Shown here: positions 55,690 through 64,000 of the stretch, piece by piece
How the letters are laid out: every line of letters begins with the position of its first letter
Position numbering within the stretch: the first letter of the stretch is position 1
Assembly (NCBI GenBank): GCA_029168955.1
Contig: JAPDOI010000009.1
Location: 496,001 to 560,000, forward strand
Source: Aplectana chamaeleonis
Lineage: Eukaryota; Nematoda; Chromadorea; Rhabditida; Cosmocercidae
Length of the DNA: 64,000 nucleotides
Reading direction: 5' to 3'
Program-made: the position numbers and the translations under genes
Notes under the pieces: generated by a model
The model's database searches: none
Told to the model about the DNA's origin: nothing
Seen by the model: only the letters and a program-made list of their open reading frames with translations

Positions 55690-56646
55690 CTCAGACATTG
55701 GGAGCAGCGGACCGCTGGCGAAAATTCGCCAGTCGCTCAAGAGCTGGAGGACAGCTGGCATTTAGCTGGCCAATGGCAATCACGAGGCCAGCAGTTGGCA
55801 TACACTCGGCACGTCATTTACTACCAGCGACGGACGGCTGGCGAATATGTGCCAGTTGCCTAACAGCTAGGTGATAACTGGCATTCAGCTGGCAATTGGT
55901 AATTACGAGGCCAACAGCTGGCTCATCCTTGGCATCTCAATTAGAGCTAGCGGCGGACCGCTGGCGAAAATGTGCCAGCTGCCTGAAAGCTGCGTGATAA
56001 CTTGCATTCAGCTGGCAAGGGCAAACAAACCTCGAAATTACCGAGCGCTTAAAAACGCAGTTATCCACCAATCGGCACTTGGCTGGCGCATAATCGCCCA
56101 GTGGCCTTCGCTTGGCACTGAGTCGTCATATGGCTGGCACTCGAGAGAGTTGACGACTACTCAAGTTTTAACATGTTATAGCTTGATCTCTGATTTCACT
56201 GATAAGCCGAGCCGGTATATAAGGCGATTCTGTCCAATGAGTGTTCACTCGGCACTTTGATGCCGGCTCTGGAAGGTGACCTTAAGTCACTCTACAGAGG
56301 CCAGCATATTTTTGGCAGCTGAGGGGCAAGTCCCCACGGCTAGGTGGGGGGAGGTGGGGTGGGTCCCCCACCTCAGACCGTTGCGTAGGCGATCTCCTAC
56401 GCAAAAATCTGCGGTGAGGGACCCACCTTGACTCATCGGTCAGCCAAGAGGCTGGCGGACCGCTGGCAAATGATTGCTCGGCAGCGGGCTGCCAGCTATT
56501 AACCAAGAGACTGCCAGCGGTCGGTCAACGTTCTGGCGGACCGCTGGCAGGGTTTTGGTGGACCGCCGGCTAATGGCTGTCCGACACCGGGAATGGTTTT
56601 TGCTTGCCAAGCAAATGCCGGCGGTCCGCCAATCCCAATGTCTGAG
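55690..56646. mobile_element. foldback-like element of GCGGACCGC modules
   Basis: The ends are inverted: CTCAGACATTGGGAGCAGCG on the left and CCGCCAATCCCAATGTCTGA on the right. The left arm holds three tandem units of about 121 bp (starts near 55,705, 55,826 and 55,948), each with GGACCGCTGGCG and AGCTGGCATTCAGCTGGC. The right part holds scattered inverted or palindromic copies of GGCGGACCGCTGGC. No transposase is seen. Organisation parallels the 16-20 kb element with different sequence. Confidence 0.75.
56358..56427. repeat. hairpin inside the 55.7-kb element
   Basis: GGTGGGTCCCCCACCTCAG with TTGCGTAGG pairs with CCTACGCAA and CGGTGAGGGACCCACC around a GCGATCT loop. Arms are about 30 bp with a few mismatches. 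It may be a separate small insertion. Confidence 0.75.
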
Positions 56647-57640
56647 TGGAAAATGAAAAATGAAGGAAGCTCCCACGCTCCCAAATTTATGAGAGTCGCC
56701 CTTTTTATATTAGTAGAGTAAGAAAATAACATTTTCTCCATGATTTTCAATTCATTTTCTTCAAATGGCCTTTCCCTACCACTCATTTTCGACTTCTTCC
56801 ATCAATTCGATTCGAGGTGAAGAAAGAGGTGTTTTCATTTACCCCAAGCTGTCCCTCACTATCAGAAGTGGCATCGGCGGCAATCAGCAACTTTGTTTTG
56901 TTTTGCACCGTGGTGGACGCGTAGCAAAAGCGCCTGCATAACCGTGTGGAAATCTCTCCATTATTGTTGTTTTTGTTGATTATTCGTGAAGGCCATGCTA
57001 TTCCTGCCACCATAAACATCTCGTCATACACCTCCGTAATCGCGGCAAGATCGTGCTTGCTTGTTTCACTTTTCTTCTTTGAATCGGTTGAAACGAGGGC
57101 AGAAAATCAGGATTATATCTTCCTTTCTAATCTTTCGCATTTTTTTCTGGTGGGCGGAGCGACTTTCATAATTAGACTTTTATTTAGCGCCAGATTTTTT
57201 CAAACACTTCTAGAGTGATCGTGAGGGTTGAGGTGTGATCATATTTGGTTCGGCAATGATGGGTTGAAATTGCTATAGCCGCGAAGCGGCTGGAGATGTT
57301 TTGTTTTTATCCTTTGATTCATCCTACCTCGGCCCTGCTCAAGATGCGATGCATAAGAATAACGTTTCTTACATCACAACACTCCTGTTTTTCAACGCTC
57401 CCACTATATTCTGAACTGTATTTGTCGAGTTAGACCCTACTGACACGACCATTTCTGCTCAGTCATATGTTGAAGACTTCTTCTGTGTCAAAAACAGTTT
57501 TAATTATTCATCATAAATTGAGCGTCCTAACAAATAAACGAATGTAGCGCGAGTTCGTTCACAAAATGTGAGGCATAGAATGAGTTTTTTTTCAAGAGGC
57601 TTACAAGGGAGCCACTTTTGACCAGCCTGGACATTCCGGA
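56647..57640. other. no gene; copy of the CAGCCGC hairpin
   Basis: AGCCGCGAAGCGGCTGGAGA at 57,282 is the second copy of the hairpin at 20,700. Two frames of about 80-90 codons on opposite strands (56,783-57,218) are unrecognised. Confidence 0.45.
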
Positions 57641-57879
57641 TGATGGACGTAGAATTCAAGTGGACTCTCCGCAGCTTCCTAAAAACACTCTGAAAAAAAA
57701 AGTTATAGGCGTTTTTCAAAGCATCGGGGCAACGTAAGGGCACCCCCGTCAGAAAATTTTAAGGGTGTTTTGAAATGTGTTTTTTTTGGATTTAGATCAA
57801 ACCTTGTATGCAGGGGTAATCTAGGGTGCTAAACAGGAATCTGGTGTCCGCTTGTCCAAACCCTGAAGCTCACCGTAGG

Positions 57880-57922
57880 GTGCCACTAAATGGCATGGCA
57901 CCGGTAGGCGCCTGCCATTTAG
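57880..57922. repeat. 13-bp perfect-stem hairpin
   Basis: CCACTAAATGGCA pairs exactly with TGCCATTTAGTGG across a 17-bp loop that is itself palindrome-like (GGCACCGGTAGGCGCC). Confidence 0.85.
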
Positions 57923-57959
57923 TGGAAAACCCTTCTTTAATAATTCGAAAATCGACAAA

Positions 57960-58330
57960 TGGACATTGAGTCCGTATTCAGCACCCTGAAAAACCCCGCA
58001 TAAGATTTTTGAGTGAAATCTGAGTATAGCTGCCGTATAGCCACCGTACTCTGCCGTAAGCTGTCAAAAATCGTTAAAATGATCTCAGATTCGTGTTCAG
58101 CATTCCAAATAAACTCTAGAAAAACGATTTGAGCCACATCTATCGCAACATTCCGGAAATTGTCAAAAGTCGCGTTTTGCCTTCAAATTTTCTCCCAGTT
58201 GGTAGCTTCGAACGAATTTAGTCGAAAACTTCGGAAAAACGAGAAATAAACCTGATTCGTAATCAGCACTCCAAATAACTCCCTTAGGAGATTTTTAAGT
58301 CAAATGTGGAAAATTTTTGTTGAACGCTTT
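57960..58330 (+). repeat. degenerate ~120-165-bp tandem repeat
   Basis: A block recurs three times: TCCGTATTCAGCACCCTGAA (57,970), TTCGTGTTCAGCATTCCAAA (58,090) and TTCGTAATCAGCACTCCAAA (58,256), each followed by AGATTTTTGAGTGAAAT-like sequence. Strongly diverged, so old. Confidence 0.65.
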
Positions 58331-59216
58331 CTGAACCCCGTAATTGGTAGAAGTAAACACTCAACCGGCAATCCGTACAAATCCGGAATGCCACCAGTCT
58401 GTGCGTGGTTCGGAGAATGTGCTTTCACCCAACTTTGCCCAGGGTTTTTTTTTTGGGTGCTGGACACGATTATGAGCTCCGTTTCCAAAATTTCGAAGGA
58501 TTACTGCGCGTTTTGGAGGGTCCAATAAGTACGAACATCACGGGAAAAATGCCTATAACTTTTTTGAGTGATCCTAGGCAGCTGCGAAGAGCATATTCAG
58601 ACTCTACGCCCTAAAATGGTTCTAGAAAAATACATTTTATTCAGGATGACCAGTTTGACTAATAGTAGTTTCCTTATAAGCAAATTTTTCGGAGATGGAA
58701 AATTTCGAACAACATCGAGAATCGATTCATTAAAACCGAAAAGAATCGAATTTCGGTTCCAACATCAAATTTGACAGCAACACAATACAAGCCACACACA
58801 TGCCCCCGACTCGAATGCTCGCGATCGACCTCCTATTATGTTCAATACCGACTTATTCGAAATTGGTTGTTCGGAGAAGTCGGATATAAAAATGTGCGAA
58901 AATCTAATGTTCAGAAAAAGTCCAACATAGAACACATTTTTGAATCGAGAAGTTGAAAACAAAATCGGAGGTTTGAACAGCTCGTACAGTTACATACAGT
59001 GAAGACTTGGCGATCTTGTCTACCTTGACGACTTTCTTTAGTGCCTTGGTGGATACTACCTACATATGTGGCCATTGCCAGCACCTAGATGTCTATCTTC
59101 TGCGTCTTGAGGGGTTTTGCCTAACTATTAAGCAAGGTGCTCATCACCGGTAACCTTGTTCATATTATCTATTTGAGGTTCTTTGTTGATCTAAATTCTG
59201 TATTGTGGTTGTTCAC
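58331..59216. other. no gene seen
   Basis: Short frames on both strands; one of about 74 codons at 58,304-58,528 lies at the edge of the degenerate repeat. Confidence 0.4.
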
Positions 59217-59671
59217 TTAAAGGCAGTGTTCACGATAAGTTTCACTTCCGATATCTCCACGGCTTACGGAAGTTCTGGTGCCCTATATAGCAAGACATGC
59301 TTAAAAAGAACACGAAAAACGCGTTTTTGAGCAAAAATAGGCCCTCCCTTGTTTACATTGGTTTTTGAGTGTGGAGGAATTGACCGCTAGAGGAATGATA
59401 CCTATCAGTGCAATGGAGCAAACAGCTCACTTATGAGCACTTCCTTCACTTGACCATTCCTATAATCCGAGTCTTCATTTGTTCCTCTCCAGGGGCAGAT
59501 CTGGGGCTCGGGACGTGTCTTGGGCACCAAAACGCTTGTTCGCAGCCGTTATTTTGCCACTCCTGGCTCGTTTTCTGCCGTTCCTTTGGCTTTCGGAGCC
59601 TAGGATCCTTCTCCCCTCTCATTTTACTGTGGAAAGTCAACGAGGATGATCATCGTGAACACTGCCTTTAA
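59217..59671. mobile_element. AAAGGCAG-family MITE (M12)
   Basis: It starts TTAAAGGCAGTGTTCACGAT and ends ATCGTGAACACTGCCTTTAA. End-to-end relative of M4 (25,794-26,250), with similar length and interior; by eye the two are the most alike pair of this superfamily here. Confidence 0.9.
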
Positions 59672-60450
59672 CAAAAAAATATTCTGGTGTCTTTGTGGGT
59701 AAGAATTATCCATTGACATTCACTCTGCGTATATCTTTATTACCATGTTGTATCGAAGAGCAGAGTGGGGGACTCTGTGCTAAGCTCCTCCCCTACTGTT
59801 CTTCTGGGAAGCACAAAGAACTATGAGTATGTAGGTTTCAGCCTTACGCTCCCGATGCTATGTCTGCCGCTTCTTTAGCTAAATTAGTATTCTATCCTCT
59901 TTAAATAGAGCTGGAAACTTGCAAATGCTAGCAGTTTTTGTCGGTAAACAGTTTTGTGACTCTATTGTACTCTCACCAACAATGGAGGTTCTCGCGGTTC
60001 CACACTGTGTCTGTCGATTTATATACTGATATCGAGCGGAAAATAATCCTTCCCGGCTGTTTTCACTCGTTTCGGGTCATGTCAGTAACGCTTTGTTTTA
60101 AGGGTTGCCATTTTTCATTTTTTCAGTCATTATTGAACATTGTAGACTTATTTTCGCACAAAATTGCACTCGCTCACAAACTTTACCAGTCATTTTTGAT
60201 TGTAAAATTTGGGTATTAGTGGGTTGCAGATTGTGAAGAAATGTACAATGTTTCTGCGATCACGCAATTCGCGTTAACTTTCGGCAGAGTCTGTGCGAAA
60301 AATATTTAGGAAGTCTTTGTATGAAGGGAAAATGAAAAACTTAGAGACAGTGTTCGTGAAAAAAACCATATTCTGGTCTTCGAGGTCTCTGTGTAGGTAA
60401 GAAGATCACGAGGAAGAGGCCAATAGGGAAGAGTCCCCACAAAACTCGAA
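59672..60450. other. no gene; one weak MITE terminus
   Basis: Near 60,342 TTAGAGACAGTGTTCGTGAA is a lone left-type AAAGGCAG-family terminus. The rest is AT-rich and unremarkable. Confidence 0.4.
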
Positions 60451-60836
60451 CGTAAGGCGGCGTTCAGAGTTTCCGCAAGACGACGCGGAAATCGCGTCGC
60501 GTAGGAACTCAGGTAGGAACGCTGGGCGATTACGCGCAATTGCGTACGTACGCAATTTTGCGTAAACAAGCAATAGCAATTTTCAGCTGAAGTGAGCAAC
60601 AGTTCTGTCGTGTTCCTTTGAGTCCTTGCCTTCGAGTGACGACCATGGCATGGCGTTGCGACCCGATCAACGCGGAGCGATCATCATTTGCGCGTCAAAT
60701 CAGATGTATCGCGCCACTTCACTGTGAGCAACAGTTCTGTCGTGTTCACGCGACGCTACGTCGCTCGATCGATACGTACATAAGCTGATTGTAACGTCAC
60801 ATCGCGCTACGAATAAATTCTAAACGCCGCCTAACA
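60451..60836. mobile_element. TAA-flanked MITE (PIF/Harbinger-like)
   Basis: It starts TAA-GGCGGCGTTCAGAGTTT and ends AAATTCTAAACGCCGCC-TAA. A 3-bp TAA duplication with GG...CC ends is typical of PIF/Harbinger elements. The interior holds a second inverted pair (GCGCAATTGCGTACGTACGC) and a direct repeat GTGAGCAACAGTTCTGTCGT at about 60,594 and 60,725. Confidence 0.7.
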
Positions 60837-61619
60837 TCGGAAATGGTTTTGCGCATTGAAATTCCTTAGTGGAAGATTTATTTTGCTTGCTGCACCGAAA
60901 ACTCACCAAGAATAAAATGGACAATGCACGTATTAGGATATAAGAAACTTTCGCCATGAAATTATTGAATTTCGGCATTTGTATCCTCTGGGGAAGCGAA
61001 CGCAGGACAACCGTAATATGACTTGGGCAGGTTGATTTATTGGGTCGGCTGGTCCGCAACATTTTCACCCACTTCCTGGCTGTTTTTTTGTCGTCATTCC
61101 GTTCTTACTCTTGTTAGGGGAACCTGAAGCTCACGTTTTTATCAAAACACGGGCCAGCGTGCCTCTAAAATATTTGAGCTGCGACCATTATGAATCCGAA
61201 GGACTCGGTGTTATGCGTAGTAAGAGAACAACAGGTTATTATCTAAAAAGAACTGAAGTTCACAGCCCTTGACAAAGGCGGTGGTGGTTGCGGCCTTTGC
61301 TGAAATTTACTGTAGTATCATTAATAAGTCTTCGCCAACTGAATATTGATTTCTAAACACTCCTATTCATGCTGATTACACGCTATCATTTTTAGTTACC
61401 TTTACATCGTTACGAAAACTGTGAAGATGTGTAATCTATCTGCGTCTCTGCCGAGTGCGCAACGTATGCGAATCACCTAATTTCGGGATGGATCCTGAAG
61501 AGACTTCGCGTTTACTGTTGAAGGTTGGGGCAAATTGGGTGCCATATGCTATAACATACTCAAACAACGGGGCGGACTTATCCCGATGCTGAATACGAAT
61601 GAACGCGGGGTCAACGGCT
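60837..61619. other. no gene; M1-like fragment
   Basis: Sequence at about 61,045-61,150, including TTTTCACCCACTTCCTGGCT, matches the interior of M1/M6 in reverse. Nothing else is recognised. Confidence 0.4.
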
Positions 61620-62250
61620 ATCAGCCCGCTGTTTTGCGGGCGATCAGCTCTAAATGCGCTCGCGATCAGTACTCCTGGACAAAAAAAGGAGCGACCGCAA
61701 AATATTTGTCCAACTCATTCATTAATTATAATACAACTAGGCGGAGTTTATGACCAAAGCTAAGCACCTGCAGGCGTTAGGTCCTCTATCCCGTAGAGAC
61801 AGAGTGTACTCTCGCAAGTGCAACCAAGGAGATACTAAATGTACCTCGAACTTGGTCATTGAACCGGCGACAATCTCGTTTTACCTCTTAGAACAGTGCA
61901 TCGTAGTCGAGGTGGGGTTCTTCGCTGTCAGTCCGAAATGTGCCGTTGCTCGCGATCAGCCGGAATACGATGCAGATCGTTCGCGATCACTCCTTATCAC
62001 ATTGTTGTACGCGATAGAAATGATTAATGGCCGCGGTAAGTTTTACTTACCAGTAGCTGCGCGCGATAGGTCCGCACTTCTGTCGGACACACAGCGCGAA
62101 GAAATCGAGCAGCCGCAAACTGTCTGCGATCAGTTCTACTTGGATTCTCGCTTGCGGTAGAAACGGTTCTTGAGCGCGGTAAGTATTATTCGATGATTTC
62201 TGTGCGCGATAAGTCAGCCCCATCGCCTAAGTCGGTGCACCGAGCTTGCG
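61620..62250 (+). repeat. GCGATCAG/GCGATAAG-rich tract
   Basis: The word GCGATCAG or GCGCGATAAG-like variants recurs at least eight times over 600 bp (61,639; 61,661; 61,954; 61,981; 62,068; 62,125; 62,178; 62,205), partly followed by ACT or TAC. A 136-codon frame (61,750-62,160) is open across it but is probably a consequence of base composition. Confidence 0.5.
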
Positions 62251-62399
62251 TCAAGCGTCAACCTCCAATGGGGAACGCGACGTCTCTTCAGGAACGAAAA
62301 TAACGCAAGAGAATATTGGAGTGTGCGAGAAAAAGGAATGAGTAGGTAAAAATCGATAAAATTCTGTTTTTTGCATGACAGGTGCTAGAGTTCACACAA

Positions 62400-62900
62400 T
62401 CATTTTAGTCTGATTAATGGACGGGGCTGCGATGGTAGATCACCCCGAGCGAATCGAAACTCCATTCCCCACTGAGGCCGCCAACCCCACACGGCCAGCC
62501 GCCTGGTCCATGCGTCAGACTTAAATGAAAACGGAAACTGTACGTTGGGTATGATGCTTGCTTACGTAACGCTTCCGTCAGAGACGCAGAGGGAGCGCAG
62601 CTTTCTCTGGCAAACCGGGTAGCAGCAAGGGCGGTAGGTCCGCCTCTAATCCCACCCCTCCGAAGGTTCAGCAGCAAGTCTAGAGCGGCGGGCTTGCTGC
62701 CGTGAACATTCTGATTGGTCAGCTGCGGAAGTGGGCGGAGACTGGGCGGGGACAGAAATCCGCCCTTGGTGCTGCGAGCGAGCGAGCTCGTAGATGTCCG
62801 CCCTTTGACCTGCATCGCGAGAATCGACGCGAACGCTCCACCTTTCTCGTCTGCTATTGGTCGAATTCAAATGCCGCTTCGCGCAATCGACCTTTTTGAC
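62400..62900. promoter_or_regulatory. GC-rich block with CCAAT and GC-box words
   Basis: GATTGGTCAGCTGCGG, then GTGGGCGGAGACTGGGCGGG near 62,712-62,750, and a second TATTGGTCG near 62,856 resemble inverted CCAAT boxes and GC boxes. No gene is evident on either side. A 133-codon minus frame (62,414-62,815) is open, Gly/Ser/Arg-rich and unrecognised. Confidence 0.2.
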
Positions 62901-63720
62901 GGCATCGATCGGTCAGAATTCAGCCAAACGGTTTCAGGCCGCTTTTTTCGTTATTTTTTCATTTTTCATGTATTTTTGCTTCATTTCTAACTATATGTGC
63001 CTCTCGTCATCTCCACCGTAGTCAAGCGCTAGAAATACGTCAGGGCTACGCCATTTTGAGCTCTCACGATTTCCTGATTATTAGTGTCTTTTGAATTTTT
63101 GCTTGTGTACATACTAAAGACATCAGCTGCATTTATATCGTGCACACGATTTACGTTTTAAGATTTTCAGCAGTGTTTCTAAAAAAATCCGTTTGCAGCA
63201 TGGAATATTTCTCACATTCTTGAATTCATTTTCCCAGCTTGTGAACATTTTGAAGATATTTTGAAGATAGATAAAGAATTGAAATCTCACTCCTGATTTG
63301 CTGTTTTCTGCTCGTTGATCTCTTCAACCGGGTTTACATGAGTTTGTAGTGTTTGGTGCTGCGTAAATAGGGTTTTGTGTACTGGAAGGGGATCAATGCG
63401 AAAAATGTATATAAGAAATTGGATAATAAATGAGAGGAAGTCAAACCAGTCATGTTCGATTCGTAGATCTACTGAAAATATTTCCCACTCATCGAAATCT
63501 TCATAACCTTTTGCCAATCATTCCGGAATTTCAAAAATGTTGTGAACTAAAGTCTGTCTGAATGGAGTGTCCGCCCAGGCCATCGGCGTGCGAGTCGAAC
63601 GGGAGTCGAGAGGGCATTTGTTGGACATATGAATCGACTAACACAAATAATACACGAAGGAGTAATATTCTAGTCAGCTGCTTGCAGCCCCGACAAGACT
63701 CTTCCAAAAAAGGCTACGGG
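62901..63720. other. no gene seen
   Basis: AT-rich, with a 76-codon unrecognised minus frame at 63,287-63,517. Confidence 0.4.
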
Positions 63721-63721
63721 A

Positions 63722-63780
63722 CGACTGTTCAACACGCACGCCGACCGTTTGGGCGGGCATTATCATTCGGGCAGATCTTA
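63722..63780 (+). repeat. dispersed repeat family B, copy 3
   Basis: TTCAACACGCACGCCGACCG followed by TTTGGGCGGGCATTATCATT matches the copies at 9,590 and 46,295. The match extends farther to copy 1 than to copy 2. Confidence 0.55.
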
Positions 63781-64000
63781 CATGTACTGTTCAGAAATGT
63801 TGTTTAATGTTAAACTCCGTTTTCGTAACTTCTGGGGTTTTATCGTGTTACACCTCACTCCCATTTCTCATGTCTCAAAACTGCTGTGATTGCGAGCTTG
63901 TCGTCGACTATTTCCAGAATGTTTTCCTGCAGACTGATACCTGCTGGAGAGGTGTTGGATGTTGAGATCGTGGAGGATAGGCCACGTGCTGCACAAGTCC

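Noticed and set aside
5218..59671. miR-34 seed (AGGCAGTG) in the MITE termini
   Set aside because: The match is only the first 8-9 nt and follows from the terminal repeat sequence; no separate hairpin supports it.

Overview
The window looks like non-bacterial, repeat-rich nuclear DNA, most likely from a parasitic strongylid or hookworm-type nematode. This is an inference. It rests on: no bacterial gene packing and no long non-repetitive reading frame; a decayed mariner whose inverted terminal repeat and transposase fit animal mariners; decayed non-LTR reverse transcriptase of the kind abundant in strongylid genomes; many short inverted-repeat (MITE-like) elements; and a few T-rich splice-acceptor-like sites. 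I could not identify an intact protein-coding gene, a tRNA, an rRNA or a CRISPR array with confidence. The window reads as intergenic or intronic DNA built largely from transposable elements.

Layout. 0-15 kb: a few MITEs, one probable decayed reading frame (1.5-2.3 kb, minus strand), some possible exons, and an hAT-like MITE with a visible 8-bp target duplication (8.2-8.5 kb). 16-20.4 kb: the most striking object, a 4.4-kb foldback element. Its two inverted arms are made of tandem repeats, a ~145-bp unit outside and a 42-bp unit inside. The 42-bp unit carries the 16-bp palindrome CTGATGACGTCATCAG, which contains a full CRE/bZIP site (TGACGTCA). The right arm holds about 50 copies, the left arm three. 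20-31 kb: MITEs, TATACC-rich clusters and hairpins. 31-35 kb: a reverse-transcriptase fragment, an element with ~0.5-kb inverted terminal repeats and a GCAGCGAT-rich MITE. 35-43 kb: a possible exon, an LTR-like block, a near-perfect palindrome and a miR-71-like hairpin. 43.4-45.1 kb: a decayed, partly duplicated reverse transcriptase. 47-52 kb: a dense MITE cluster and the mariner remnant. 54-60 kb: a second, smaller foldback-like element built on GCGGACCGC, plus nested MITEs. 60-64 kb: a TAA-flanked MITE, a GCGATCAG-rich tract and a GC-rich block with CCAAT and GC-box motifs.

The commonest component is a MITE superfamily beginning TTAAAGGCAG and ending CTGCCTTTAA. At least eleven copies have both ends, plus several fragments. 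Because no functional gene set is recognised, there is no pathway to assemble. The biology here is transposon invasion, decay, nesting and tandem amplification inside inverted repeats.
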